A stretch of 64,000 bases of DNA from an uncultured Clostridia bacterium (GTDB taxonomy: Bacteria; Bacillota; Clostridia; Christensenellales; Aristaeellaceae), in assembly GCA_946414315.1 (NCBI GenBank), contig CAMKNZ010000001.1, positions 124,001 through 188,000 on the forward strand. The letters run 5' to 3'. Shown here one piece after another: positions 46,024-55,003 of this stretch. A program made the translations under genes and the position numbers. The notes under the pieces are model-generated. The model was given only the letters and a program-made list of their open reading frames with translations, made no database searches and was not told the origin of the DNA. Each line of letters starts with the position of its first letter. The stretch's first letter is position 1.

Positions 46024-46869
46024 TCAGCCGATCGGTGTCATGATCAGCGTGCGGAAGAACAGCAGGTAGCAATACATCAGCACCGCCATAAACAACACGC
46101 TGTCCAGCCGGTCCAGCATGCCGCCGTGTCCGGGAAACAGGTTGGAAAAATCCTTGATTCCGCTGTGGCGTTTGACCAGGCTGGCAAACAGGTCGCCGAT
46201 CTGTCCGGCGATTCCGCCGAAAAAGCCCAGCAGCAGGTAATGCCACCAAACCGGCAGTTTTGCCAGTGTCGGTGCGTCACAGAATACATGGCTCAGTCCG
46301 AACACCGCCATCGCCGCGACCATGCTTCCCACCAGTCCGCCGACACTTCCGGCGATCGTCTTTTTCGGGCTGACCGCCGGACAGAACTTCGGTCCGCCGA
46401 TCGTACTGCCGGCATACAGGGCGAAGACGTCTCCCAGCAGCGGCACGCTGAAAGTCAGGCAAAGCAGCACAACCTCCACCGCCTTCTGCCCGGGCAGCAG
46501 GCTCAGCGCCACCAGGCTCAGCCCCGGCAGGGCCACCGTCAGCAGCGGCAGCGCGCTCATACTCAGGTCTGTCAGCTCCGGTTCCGTGCGGAAAAGAATC
46601 TGCGTTACCATGAAGAAAAGGGCGGCCGCCAGCAGCGGCACAATGACTTTCTCGCCGAACAGGATCGTCAGCGGCACAGACGTGGCCATGATCACCCAGG
46701 TCGGCCAGGAAACCACCTGGTGTCCCGCCGTTACCAGGGCATGATACTCTTCCCATACCGCAAAGCTGACGCAGATCAGGGTCGCCAGCGCCATGCACCA
46801 GTTCGGCGCCCAGAGATTGATCGCCAGAAACGCGGTCAGCGCCAGTCCCGTAATCAGTCTTTGTTTCAT
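46024..46869 (-). CDS. cdsA: Phosphatidate cytidylyltransferase
   Basis: Makes CDP-diacylglycerol from phosphatidic acid and CTP. 281-residue integral membrane protein with about eight helices and the C-terminal CDS signature SPKKTIAGSVGG...GIAGQIGDLFASLVKRHSGIKDFSNLFPGHGGMLDRLDSVLF. Between uppS (two bases) and dxr. Confidence 0.96.
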   Translation of the reverse strand: MKQRLITGLALTAFLAINLWAPNWCMALATLICVSFAVWEEYHALVTAGHQVVSWPTWVIMATSVPLTILFGEKVIVPLLAAALFFMVTQILFRTEPELTDLSMSALPLLTVALPGLSLVALSLLPGQKAVEVVLLCLTFSVPLLGDVFALYAGSTIGGPKFCPAVSPKKTIAGSVGGLVGSMVAAMAVFGLSHVFCDAPTLAKLPVWWHYLLLGFFGGIAGQIGDLFASLVKRHSGIKDFSNLFPGHGGMLDRLDSVLFMAVLMYCYLLFFRTLIMTPIG

Positions 46870-46871
46870 CG

Positions 46872-47633
46872 TTATCTTCCTCCAAAGCGCCGCTCCCTGT
46901 GCGCATACGCTTCCAGCGCCTCGTCATAGTCATGCACCGTAAAGTCCGGCCACAATACCGTCGGAAACAGGAATTCCGCATAGGCGTTCTGATACAGCAT
47001 AAAGTTGCTCAGCCGCTGTTCCCCGCTCGTGCGGATCAGCAGATCCACATCCGGCTGGCCCCGGGTATACAGGTGATCGGAGATCGTCTGCTCGTTGATC
47101 TCCTCTTCCCGGATCGTCCCGTTCCGGACCAGGGTCGCGATCTCTTTCGCTGCCCGGACCAGTTCCGCCTTTCCGCCGTAGTTCACGGCGATGTTCAGCC
47201 GCAGGCCGGTATTCTTCCTGGTACGGTTCTCCGCTTCAATCAGCGTCTCCCGCTGTTTTTCCGGCAGGCCGCCCTTGTCGCCAAGGATCAGGATCCGTAC
47301 GTTCTTCGCGTCCAGCTCGTCAATCTCGGAAGCAAAGAAATCCAGGATCAGCTGCATCAGAGCGGCCACTTCTTCCTCCGACCGGCTCCAGTTCTCCGTT
47401 GAGAAAGCATACAGGCTCAGCGCGCCGATGCCCAGGTCATCCGTATGGCGGATGATCTCCCGCAGGGTTTCCGTTCCCTGGCGGTGTCCCTTGGACACGC
47501 TCAGCTTGTGTTTCTTTGCCCAGCGGCCGTTTCCGTCCATGATGATGGCCACATGTTTCGGCAGCCGGTCAAACTCGTCCGATGTCCGCGGCGGCTTCTT
47601 CAGTGCCAGGGATAACGCCGTCTTCAGCTTCAT
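46872..47633 (-). CDS. uppS: Isoprenyl transferase (undecaprenyl diphosphate synthase)
   Basis: Cis-prenyltransferase making the C55 carrier lipid for cell-wall synthesis. 253 residues: HVAIIMDGNGRWAKKH with catalytic Asp, GHRQGTETLREII, LSLYAFSTENWSRSEEEV, LRLNIAVNYGGKAEL, DLLIRTSGEQRLSNFMLYQNAYAEFLFPTVLWPDF. GGGG before the ATG. It has its own promoter after the frr terminator and heads the uppS-to-suf operon. Confidence 0.97.
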   Translation of the reverse strand: MKLKTALSLALKKPPRTSDEFDRLPKHVAIIMDGNGRWAKKHKLSVSKGHRQGTETLREIIRHTDDLGIGALSLYAFSTENWSRSEEEVAALMQLILDFFASEIDELDAKNVRILILGDKGGLPEKQRETLIEAENRTRKNTGLRLNIAVNYGGKAELVRAAKEIATLVRNGTIREEEINEQTISDHLYTRGQPDVDLLIRTSGEQRLSNFMLYQNAYAEFLFPTVLWPDFTVHDYDEALEAYAHRERRFGGR

Positions 47634-47705
47634 TCTTTTTCCCCTTCATCGTCCTGCCGGAATCCGCCTTCCGGCGGTCGGAATTCAGCCATGGTTAACA
47701 GATAT

Positions 47706-47734
47706 ATTTTATCATATTTCCCGCTTTCTGTCAT
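47706..47734 (-). promoter_or_regulatory. Promoter ahead of uppS
   Basis: Minus strand ATGACA - 17 bases - TAAAAT, about 70 bases before uppS and just after the frr terminator. Confidence 0.68.
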
Positions 47735-47762
47735 TGACTTATCGTTCCAGCCGGCATGAATG

Positions 47763-47785
47763 AAAAACCCGCCTCTCGGCGGGTT
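47763..47785 (-). terminator. Terminator after frr
   Basis: AACCCGCC-GAGA-GGCGGGTT followed by TTT on the minus strand, 25 bases after the frr stop. Confidence 0.9.
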
Positions 47786-47808
47786 TGCGTGTCCGGCGGA
47801 GCGCTCCG

Positions 47809-48366
47809 TCAGACCTCCATGATTTCTTTTTCTTTCTTTGCGTAGATCTCGTCCACTTCTTTGACTGCCTTGTCCGTCAGCTTTTGCATATCCTCTTCGG
47901 CGTCCCGCTGATCGTCCTCGGTGATCTCGCTGTTCTTCTTCAGCTTCTTGATCTGCTCGATGGCGTCCCGGCGGATGGAACGGATCGCGACTTTCGTCTC
48001 CTCGGCACCCTTGGAGGCCACCTTGGTCAGATCCCGGCGGCGTTCCTCGTTCAGTTCCGGGAATACCAGGCGGATGATCTTGCCGTCGTTGGACGGATTA
48101 ATGCCCAGCTCGCTCTTCTGGATCGCTTTCTCAATCTGGGGGATCAGCTTGGCTTCCCAGGGAGCAATCACCAGCAGCCGGGGTTCCGGAGAAGAGATGT
48201 TGCCGATCTGGGGGATCGGCGTCGGCGTGCCGTAATAGTCCACCATGATCCGGTCCAGCAGTTTCGGATTGGCGCGGCCCGCGCGCAGGCCCATCATATC
48301 CCGCTCGTACACCTCGCAGGATTTCTTCATTTTTTCTTTCGCGGTGTCCAAAATATCCTGAAGCAT
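47809..48366 (-). CDS. frr: Ribosome recycling factor
   Basis: Splits post-termination ribosomes together with EF-G. 185 residues, the normal size: the helical bundle ends EEDMQKLTDKAVKEVDEIYAKKEKEIMEV, and the N-terminal half contains GLRAGRANPKLLDRIMVDYYGTPTPIPQIGNISSPEPRLL. TTAAGGAGG before the ATG. Usually preceded by pyrH, but here an unrelated ABC exporter operon lies upstream. Confidence 0.98.
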   Translation of the reverse strand: MLQDILDTAKEKMKKSCEVYERDMMGLRAGRANPKLLDRIMVDYYGTPTPIPQIGNISSPEPRLLVIAPWEAKLIPQIEKAIQKSELGINPSNDGKIIRLVFPELNEERRRDLTKVASKGAEETKVAIRSIRRDAIEQIKKLKKNSEITEDDQRDAEEDMQKLTDKAVKEVDEIYAKKEKEIMEV

Positions 48367-48415
48367 GGGGTTTCCTCCTTAATGCTTTATTCGGTCGCAA
48401 AAAATGTCTGCGGAT

Positions 48416-48444
48416 ATTATACCGTTTTTTGTCCTCTCTGGCAA
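48416..48444 (-). promoter_or_regulatory. frr promoter
   Basis: Minus strand TTGCCA - 17 bases - TATAAT, about 45 bases before the frr ATG. The -35 box lies just behind the stop of the ABC permease gene. Confidence 0.78.
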
Positions 48445-48458
48445 CAGATTTTTCCGGA

Positions 48459-49259
48459 TTAACTGCCTGTTGACCGATAGAATCTCATTGCTTTCCGGAA
48501 CAACAGGTACATGATCCCGAATAGTACCAGACCGGACAGCGGCGTCACATACGCGACCCACTCCGGCCAGCCGTACAGCGGCTTGTCCAGAATCATCGAA
48601 GCCGGCACATGCATAACCAGCGCGAAAGGCGCAATCACCGTAAACAGCACCCGCAGCGCCCGGGGATAGATATCGCTCGGATACTCGCAGGCGCTCCGCC
48701 CGCCGTAGGTCAGCGTGTTCGCCAGTTCCACGGATTTCACGCTGTGGATGCACAGGATCGCCACGATCATGAACAGCCCCAGGATCAGCCAGAAGCTGAA
48801 GAAGATCGCTTCGATGAACAGCAGGACCTTCGGCAGCGTCCAGGCGATCTTTGAAAGATTGCTGCCCAGCACCAGGCTCACGACACCGACGGCGATACAG
48901 GTAATCCGCCGCGGGTCCGCCGCGCTGCACAGCACCTGCGTCAGTACGCCCCTCGGCCGCAGCAGCACCGTGTCCAGCTGGCCGGTCCGTACCATGTACG
49001 GGAAATTGCCGGTCACTCCCCGGCCGAAGATCTCCGTCAGGTAAAAGGAAACCGACATCAGGCCGAAAAAGAAGTACAGGTCGCCCGGTCCCCACTGGTT
49101 CAGCCGGTCAAACCGGTCGATCAGCAGGATCAGCGCCAGCATTTCCCCGCCTTCCATCACCAGCTGGGCAATGGTCTGCATCAGGAAAGAAAGCGGATAC
49201 TGCAGCTGGCTCTTGATCAGGATCGCCATGGACCGGCCATACAGACGAAGTGTGTTCAT
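48459..49259 (-). CDS. ABC-2 type exporter permease (DUF990-like)
   Basis: 266-residue membrane protein with six predicted helices (for example WLILGLFMIVAILCIHSVKSV and WVAYVTPLSGLVLFGIMYLLF). Belongs with the next gene to the two-permease plus ATPase exporters in which both permeases are ABC-2 type proteins of about 265 residues. Substrate unknown. Four bases after the second permease gene; no terminator seen before the frr promoter. Confidence 0.82.
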   Translation of the reverse strand: MNTLRLYGRSMAILIKSQLQYPLSFLMQTIAQLVMEGGEMLALILLIDRFDRLNQWGPGDLYFFFGLMSVSFYLTEIFGRGVTGNFPYMVRTGQLDTVLLRPRGVLTQVLCSAADPRRITCIAVGVVSLVLGSNLSKIAWTLPKVLLFIEAIFFSFWLILGLFMIVAILCIHSVKSVELANTLTYGGRSACEYPSDIYPRALRVLFTVIAPFALVMHVPASMILDKPLYGWPEWVAYVTPLSGLVLFGIMYLLFRKAMRFYRSTGS

Positions 49260-49263
49260 TCCG

Positions 49264-50055
49264 TCAACCTCCCTGTATGATCAGTTTTCGCTGGTTTGTC
49301 CGCCAGAACGTGCAGCCGATGAAAACCAGCAGCGCCGTCCAGCAGATCTGGATCAGCAGCGCCTCCGGCGCCTGGGAAACCGCGTACTCACCCGTATACA
49401 GCCGGATCGGCGTATCCAGCAGCTGGGCATAGGGCAGCAGGGTAATCACCCGCTGCCAGCTGTCCGGAAACAGCGTCAGCGGCAGGATATTGCCGGCAAG
49501 CGTCATCATCAGCAGGTTCAGCATTCCCTGCATTCCCCTGGGGTCCAGCGTCCGCATCGTGAACGCCATTGTGATATTTTCCAGCGCTGAAACGCAGAAC
49601 AGGCCCAGGATCAGCCCGAGGAGCGCAAGCAGCAGCGCGGGAACGGACGCGGGCAGGCAGAGTCCCCAGCCTTCCGGCAGCAGCGCGGCGAACACCAGCA
49701 TGGGCAGCGCCCGCAGGACGCTTCCGGTCAGTTTCTGTGCCAGGATCCGGGCGTAGTAATAGCCATACAGATGCAGCGGCCGGCACAGGTCGTAGGCGAT
49801 GGCGCCCGTCCTGATCTTGTCCAGCAGTTCCGGATCCGTTGCCACCAGCATCCGGAAAAAGGCCTGCTGCAGCCAGACGTAGGTCGTCACATGGCTCAGT
49901 GGCATCGTCTGCGGCTTCCCGGCATACAGTGCCCGGTAGATCGCCACCAGCACGATCCCGAAAAAAAGCTGGCAGATGAGACCGCCCAGCACCGCGCCCC
50001 GATACTGGGTCTCCATTTTCCTTCTCATCCGGAAGATCGATAAATATGCTCTCAT
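49264..50055 (-). CDS. ABC-2 type exporter permease
   Basis: Six-helix permease of 263 residues starting MRAYLSIFRMRRKMETQYRGAVLGGLICQLFFGIVLVAIYRALY. The ORF track extends to 50088, into the ATPase gene; ATG 50055 lies one base after the ATPase stop (ATATAAGATG) and is preferred. The conserved IGAIAYDLCRPL segment (GAIAYDLCRPLHLYGYYYARILAQKL) is typical of this permease family. Middle gene of the exporter operon. Confidence 0.83.
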   Translation of the reverse strand: MRAYLSIFRMRRKMETQYRGAVLGGLICQLFFGIVLVAIYRALYAGKPQTMPLSHVTTYVWLQQAFFRMLVATDPELLDKIRTGAIAYDLCRPLHLYGYYYARILAQKLTGSVLRALPMLVFAALLPEGWGLCLPASVPALLLALLGLILGLFCVSALENITMAFTMRTLDPRGMQGMLNLLMMTLAGNILPLTLFPDSWQRVITLLPYAQLLDTPIRLYTGEYAVSQAPEALLIQICWTALLVFIGCTFWRTNQRKLIIQGG

Positions 50056-50056
50056 C

Positions 50057-50866
50057 TTATATCCCCAGATCCCGATACATGTCGGCAATCACATGGTCGA
50101 TATTCCGATGTTCCTCCACCTGCACGGTCCGCTTCGTATCGTATTTCGACAGCATCTCCTGCAGGCCGCCGTCATACAGCTTTTCCCCGTGCCCGATCAC
50201 CATCACCCGGGGACACAGGGCGGCGATATCCTCCATGTCGTGAGTCGTCAGCAGGATTGTGGTGCCTTTCTCCTGGTTCTCCCAGAGAAGGAAATCCCGC
50301 AGCGCCAGCTTGCTCACCGCGTCCAGGCCGATGGTCGGCTCGTCCAGGAACAGCAGCTCGGGGCTGTGAAGCAAGCTGCCGCACAGTTCCGCCCGCATCC
50401 GCTGGCCCAGGCTCAGAAGCCGCAGCGGCGTCCGCAGCAGGTTGCCCAGCTGCAGCGCCTCGGTCAGCTCGTTCAGCCTTTTCTGATAGTCCGCCTCGGA
50501 TACCCGGTAGATATCCCGCAGCAGGGAATAGCTGTCCAGCAGCGGCACGTCCCACCACAGCTGGCTCCGCTGGCCGAAGACCACACCGATCCGGCGCACA
50601 TGCGCTTTCCGGTCTGTCCAGGGCGTCATCCCGCCGACGGATACTTTTCCGTTCTCCGGCACCAGAATCCCCGACAGGATCTTGACCGTGGTGGATTTGC
50701 CGGCGCCGTTCGGTCCGATATAGCCTACCAGTTCACCCTTTTCGATCTCAAAGGAGACATCCTTCAGCGCATGGATCGTCTCTTTTTCGCGCATCAAAGA
50801 ACCCTTCTCCCGCTTTTTTCGGACGGTAAAGGTCTTGCAGAGATGGTCGACGGAAATATAGCTCAT
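50057..50866 (-). CDS. ABC exporter ATP-binding protein
   Basis: 269-residue NatA-like ATPase: Walker A GPNGAGKST, Q-loop GVVFGQRSQLWWD, signature LSLGQRMRAEL, Walker B LLFLDEPTIGLD, switch His in TTHDMED. The GQRSQLWWDVPLLDSYSLLRDIY stretch is characteristic of ATPases that work with paired DUF990-type permeases. Residues 16-30 (VRKKREKGSLMREKE) are very basic. First gene of the operon; GGAGGA before the ATG. Confidence 0.92.
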   Translation of the reverse strand: MSYISVDHLCKTFTVRKKREKGSLMREKETIHALKDVSFEIEKGELVGYIGPNGAGKSTTVKILSGILVPENGKVSVGGMTPWTDRKAHVRRIGVVFGQRSQLWWDVPLLDSYSLLRDIYRVSEADYQKRLNELTEALQLGNLLRTPLRLLSLGQRMRAELCGSLLHSPELLFLDEPTIGLDAVSKLALRDFLLWENQEKGTTILLTTHDMEDIAALCPRVMVIGHGEKLYDGGLQEMLSKYDTKRTVQVEEHRNIDHVIADMYRDLGI

Positions 50867-50963
50867 GAAAAATCCTCCGGATGATATCCTGAGTATGGTC
50901 AGGAGTCTTTCCTTGCAGCGGATTATTCTGATTCTGGATCCTAATCAATACAAGCAGGGTAAG

Positions 50964-50992
50964 AATGTATCATATCTGCCTGCAGAAATCAA
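50964..50992 (-). promoter_or_regulatory. Promoter of the ABC-2 exporter operon
   Basis: Minus strand TTGATT - 17 bases - TACATT. The -35 element directly abuts the stem of the oligoendopeptidase terminator, so one sequence stretch ends one transcript and starts the next. Confidence 0.62.
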
Positions 50993-51017
50993 GCCCTGCG
51001 GTTTATACCGCAGGGCT
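50990..51017 (-). terminator. Terminator after the M3 oligoendopeptidase
   Basis: Perfect 11-bp stem AGCCCTGCGGT-ATAA-ACCGCAGGGCT followed by TTGATTT on the minus strand. Confidence 0.8.
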
Positions 51018-51039
51018 AAGGGTATGCCAATGCTCCCTG

Positions 51040-52746
51040 TCATTCAATCCCGGCCAGGTCAAAGTTTTCGAGCCATCTGGTCGCGGTTTCGCAGACCTCT
51101 TTCAGGCATGCCTCGTCAAAGGGTGTCTTCAGATCAGCATTTTGCAGCAGGCCGGTAAACGTACGGCTGCCGCCCTGTTCGGTATACGCCATATAATGCT
51201 TCCACGCGTCTTCGGGATCCTTTTGGATCATTGCCCAGATCTCCAGGGCAACCGTCTGCGCCAGGCAGTAATCGATATAGTAGAAGGGCATCCCGTAAAT
51301 ATGGAGCTGGCGCTGCCAGCCTTCGCCCTCGCTGTAGAAGGGAATCTCCCCGTCCAGTTTCATCCAGGGCATATAGATCCCAAGCAGCCGTTTCCACTCC
51401 GCGTGACGTTCAGCTGGCGTCATCCCGGGTTTTTCATAAACGATATGCTGGAAGTGGTCCACCATCGTCCCGTAGGGAATAAACGTGATTGCGTCGGAAA
51501 GATGGCTGTAGACAAATTTCTTCGCGTCTGCGCCGAAGAATCCTTCCGCGTTCTTCCATCCGAAGAACTCCATGCTCATGGAGTGTACTTCGCATGCTTC
51601 CATGCTCGGGTCCGCGTACTCAGTGGGAATTCGCCTGCGGTTCATCCAGTATGCAAAGGCATGGCCCGCTTCGTGGGTCACCACCTCAACGTCATGCTGG
51701 GTGCCGTTGAAATTCGCAAAAATGAACGGACGCTCATACTGCGGAAGACTGGTACAGTAACCGCCCGCCTGCTTCCCTTCCGTAGAAAGCACATCCAGAA
51801 GCTGTTCATCAAGCATTGTCCGGAAAAACTCGCTCGTTTCCGGTGAGAGCGCGTCATAGAACTTTTTCCCCTGCGCCAGAAGATCGTCCGGCGTTCCGAC
51901 GGGGCGCGGATTGCCGCTTCGAAAACTCAACGCGGCGTCCGCGAAGGTCAGCGGATAGGTTTTCCCAAGCCGCTTCGCCTGCTCGCGCATGATTGAATCC
52001 GCTACCGGGACGAGATACTTCCGTACGGCCGCACGGAACTTTTCAACGTCTTCTTTCGTGTAACAGTTCCGTCCCATCCGGTAGTAGCCCAGCCGGGTAT
52101 ATCCGTCATAGCCGAGCTTTCTCCCCATCCCGTCCCGCAGGCGGGTCAGCTCGTCATAAATCCTGTCAAGCTGCTCCTGGTGCTCCTTGTACCACTGCCC
52201 GTCAGCCTTCCAGGCGGCAAGGCGCCGCGCGTCATCCGCATCGGTCCGGAACGGTGCAAGCTGGGAAAGGGTATAAACGCCGTCTTCGAACGGGATCTGG
52301 GCCGAGGCGATCAGATCGTCATATGCTCTGACCAGCTCGTTTTCCTTCTGCATATCGGAAATAATGTCGGGAGAGAAGGTTTTTCGCTGGATTTCGGCAT
52401 TCACAAACAGCAGATCGCCGTACTCTTTTTCAAAATCCTTGCGGAAAGTCGACTGAAGCATCGCTTCAAGCCACGCTTGTTTATATTCTTCAATTTCCGG
52501 TCCGAAGTTGTCCCAGAATGCTTTTTCTCTGCTGTAAAACTCGTCCCGCGTGTCGATGGACTGGCGGATATACGCCAGCGTTCCCGCCGTTTCCACAGCC
52601 TTTGACCGTTCCTCTTCCTCCAGGAATACCGCCCGGGCTTCCTCGTAGCTTTTTGCGTTCCTGAGTTTTTCGGTCGCTTCCTTTATCTCTGCGGTCACTT
52701 CTTCAGGATCCGGCCTTTTGTAGGGCATTTCGCTGAATGTCATCAT
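51040..52746 (-). CDS. M3 family oligoendopeptidase (PepF-like)
   Basis: Cytoplasmic zinc peptidase for short peptides, 568 residues. The zinc site is HEAGH (VVTHEAGHAFAYWMNRR) with the third ligand Glu about 25 residues on (SMEACEVHSMSMEFF). The C-terminal part contains GEGWQRQLHIYGMPFYYIDYCLAQTVALEIW, typical of clostridial M3 enzymes. The ORF track extends to 52887, but AAGGAG at eight bases marks ATG 52746 (MMTFSEMPYKRPDPEEV), the family N-terminus. It faces the divergent MoxR gene and could process peptides taken up by the Opp system coded nearby. Confidence 0.94.
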   Translation of the reverse strand: MMTFSEMPYKRPDPEEVTAEIKEATEKLRNAKSYEEARAVFLEEEERSKAVETAGTLAYIRQSIDTRDEFYSREKAFWDNFGPEIEEYKQAWLEAMLQSTFRKDFEKEYGDLLFVNAEIQRKTFSPDIISDMQKENELVRAYDDLIASAQIPFEDGVYTLSQLAPFRTDADDARRLAAWKADGQWYKEHQEQLDRIYDELTRLRDGMGRKLGYDGYTRLGYYRMGRNCYTKEDVEKFRAAVRKYLVPVADSIMREQAKRLGKTYPLTFADAALSFRSGNPRPVGTPDDLLAQGKKFYDALSPETSEFFRTMLDEQLLDVLSTEGKQAGGYCTSLPQYERPFIFANFNGTQHDVEVVTHEAGHAFAYWMNRRRIPTEYADPSMEACEVHSMSMEFFGWKNAEGFFGADAKKFVYSHLSDAITFIPYGTMVDHFQHIVYEKPGMTPAERHAEWKRLLGIYMPWMKLDGEIPFYSEGEGWQRQLHIYGMPFYYIDYCLAQTVALEIWAMIQKDPEDAWKHYMAYTEQGGSRTFTGLLQNADLKTPFDEACLKEVCETATRWLENFDLAGIE

Positions 52747-52906
52747 GGTTTGTTCTCCTTTCAGACCAACCTGTTTATTGTAAAGCCTTCTTTCTATAGG
52801 CCTTCTCCGTTTTCCTGCATGATCTTTCCGGGATTCATCATCCGGTTGGCCTCTTATCGTATCCATCTGCTGAAAATCCGGCGTCATTTTCTACTGCACA
52901 AATATG

Positions 52907-52935
52907 TTGCCTGCTGCAGACAATAATGGTATCAT
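52907..52935 (+). promoter_or_regulatory. Promoter of the MoxR operon
   Basis: TTGCCT - 17 bases - TATCAT, about 60 bases before the MoxR start codon. Confidence 0.62.
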
Positions 52936-52994
52936 AAATTCGAAATACTGCCGTTAATATATTTACCTGATATTCTCAACATGGAGGCTCATCC

Positions 52995-53936
52995 ATGCAA
53001 ACGCAGCCTTTTGTCGATCTGAAAGAGAAGATCCTGAAAAACTGCAGCCGAATCATTGTCGGCAAGGAAGAAGTGATCGAACAGATCGTTGTCTGCCTGA
53101 TCGCTTCGGGGCACATTCTTCTGGAGGATGTGCCTGGAACCGGCAAAACCATGCTGCTGCGTGCTTTTGCCCGGAGTATCGGCGGCGAGTTCCGACGGAT
53201 TCAGTTCACGCCTGATCTGATGCCCTCGGACTTAACAGGCATCAATTTTTTCAATCAGAAGAAAAGCGAATTTGAATTCCGTCCCGGCCCGCTCTTTGCC
53301 CAGGTCATCCTGGCGGATGAGATCAACCGGGCCACCCCCCGCAGCCAGTCGGCGCTGCTGGAGGTCATGGAGGAAAAGCAGATCACGGTGGACGGCGTCT
53401 CCTATGCCATGAAAGAACCGTATCTGGTCATGGCCAGCCAGAACCCGCTGGAATCCTACGGCACATTCCCCCTGCCCGAAGCTCAGATGGACCGCTTCTT
53501 CATGCGGCTGAAATTGGGATACATGACGAGAGAACAGGAGATCAGCGTGCTGCGCCGTCCGGATACGCGTGTACTGCTGGAGGAACTGCAGCCGGTTGTG
53601 CAGCCCGAAGAACTGGAATCCCTACGGGAAAGCTATCCCCAGGTCCGCGTCAGCGATGACATCGCCGCCTATATGATGGATCTGATAGACGCCACCCGGC
53701 GCAGTGAGATGCTGATCAGCGGTATATCCACCCGCGGCAGTCTTGCGCTGTTCCGTGCATGCCAGATCATCGCAGCACTGCGGGGGCGGGATTATGTGAT
53801 CCCGGAGGATGTGAAGCTGGAAGCCCTGTGCGTCCTTCCCCACCGCCTGACCCTGATCAACCAGAGCCATCTGGACACGGTTCAGTTTCTTCAGAACCTG
53901 CTGGACGAAATCCCTGTTCCGCTGGAGAAGTTATGA
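52995..53936 (+). CDS. MoxR family AAA+ ATPase
   Basis: 313-residue AAA+ chaperone-like ATPase. Walker A DVPGTGKTMLLRAFA, Walker B ILADEINRATPRSQSALLEVMEE, sensor 1 VMASQNPLESYGTFPLPEAQMDRF, sensor 2 in STRGSLALFRACQ. MoxR proteins act with DUF58 proteins in folding, metal insertion or envelope processes; the exact target is unknown. First gene of a three-gene operon with ATGA stop-start overlaps. GGAGG seven bases before the ATG. Confidence 0.95.
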   Translation: MQTQPFVDLKEKILKNCSRIIVGKEEVIEQIVVCLIASGHILLEDVPGTGKTMLLRAFARSIGGEFRRIQFTPDLMPSDLTGINFFNQKKSEFEFRPGPLFAQVILADEINRATPRSQSALLEVMEEKQITVDGVSYAMKEPYLVMASQNPLESYGTFPLPEAQMDRFFMRLKLGYMTREQEISVLRRPDTRVLLEELQPVVQPEELESLRESYPQVRVSDDIAAYMMDLIDATRRSEMLISGISTRGSLALFRACQIIAALRGRDYVIPEDVKLEALCVLPHRLTLINQSHLDTVQFLQNLLDEIPVPLEKL

Positions 53937-55003
53937 TCCCCGCTGTTCTGCTGCTTACGGTCATGATTCTTGCGCTGTTTGAGATCGCCAGCCGCCGGGC
54001 GGATCTCCGGAATCTTCATGTACATTTTTCCATCGACACAAAACTGTCGGAGCCGGGTGAAACTGTTACCCTTCGGTATACTGTGCGCAACAGCAGCCCC
54101 TTGCCCGTCATGTATGCCGGACTCTCCCTGCGGCTGGATACTGCCTTTACTCCGGAAGAGGATGAGGAATTCATGCGGAAGCATGCCGTCTCCGACTTTG
54201 CCGGCACCCTGATCTCCCATAATTTCTATCTGGCGCCGAAGCGGCAGTTCTCAGGAAAACTGCGGTTCTCTGTCCGACAGCGGGGTTTGTATGACCTGGG
54301 CCGGTATTATCTGGAATTCGGTGATTTCCTTGGTCTGAAGCCCCGCGTGCTCTCAGAGGATACCGGCATCCGGATCATCTGCACCGCAGCGTCCTGCGAT
54401 ACGCCGTCCATCCGTGCCCTGGGCGGGGAACTGGGAGCTGTTTCCGTCCGGCGTTTTCTGTATGACGACCCGACTATGGTCCTGGGATACCGTGATTATT
54501 CCGGCCGGGAACCGCTGAAACAGATTTCCTGGAACCAAAGCGCCAAAGCGGGCCGGCTGATCGTGCGGCAGCATGACTTCACCACAGACCGTGCCGCCGC
54601 GGTCATCGTGAACATTGATCCCTCCTCCCGCCGGCTGATGGAGCACTGCCTTTCCCTGACAAGCAGCGTATGCAAAATCCTGGAAAAAGAGCAGATTCCC
54701 TATGCCATGATGAGCAACGGTGATCTTCAATCCCTGACGGAAGGGCTCGGCGCAAGCCATCTCTTTTTCATTCAGCGGCGCATCGGTTTATCCCGTCTCA
54801 CCGGCTATACCGGATTTGCTTCCGTAATCGAGAACTGCCTGCGCCGGAAAAAGCCAGGCTGCACCCACATCGTCATAACCCCTTCTCTGGACGAGGCCAC
54901 ACAGGCCGCCATCAGCCGGCTCACCCGCCATATTGACCGGAAACCTGTTATTCTCTGCGCAGAAGATGATCTGGTACAAACAGAAAGGAAGAGCGCTTCA
55001 TGA
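53933..55003 (+). CDS. DUF58 domain protein
   Basis: 356 residues. Short N-terminal hydrophobic helix (IPAVLLLTVMILALFEIA), then a beta-rich section (FSIDTKLSEPGETVTLRYTVRNSSPLP) and the DUF58 core with the signature DPTMVLGYRDYSGREPLKQISWNQSAKAGRLIVRQHD, followed by a vWA-like part. The ORF track starts at 53759 inside the MoxR gene; the real start is ATG 53933, overlapping the MoxR stop as ATGA. Expected partner of the MoxR ATPase. Confidence 0.92.
   Translation: MIPAVLLLTVMILALFEIASRRADLRNLHVHFSIDTKLSEPGETVTLRYTVRNSSPLPVMYAGLSLRLDTAFTPEEDEEFMRKHAVSDFAGTLISHNFYLAPKRQFSGKLRFSVRQRGLYDLGRYYLEFGDFLGLKPRVLSEDTGIRIICTAASCDTPSIRALGGELGAVSVRRFLYDDPTMVLGYRDYSGREPLKQISWNQSAKAGRLIVRQHDFTTDRAAAVIVNIDPSSRRLMEHCLSLTSSVCKILEKEQIPYAMMSNGDLQSLTEGLGASHLFFIQRRIGLSRLTGYTGFASVIENCLRRKKPGCTHIVITPSLDEATQAAISRLTRHIDRKPVILCAEDDLVQTERKSAS

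Noticed and set aside
52747-52887. 47-residue N-terminal extension of the oligoendopeptidase
   Set aside because: Basic, non-conserved sequence upstream of a clear AAGGAG site and the family N-terminus.
53759-53932. N-terminal extension of the DUF58 ORF
   Set aside because: It lies in the MoxR gene in another frame; ATG 53933 overlaps the MoxR stop as ATGA and starts the hydrophobic N-terminus expected.
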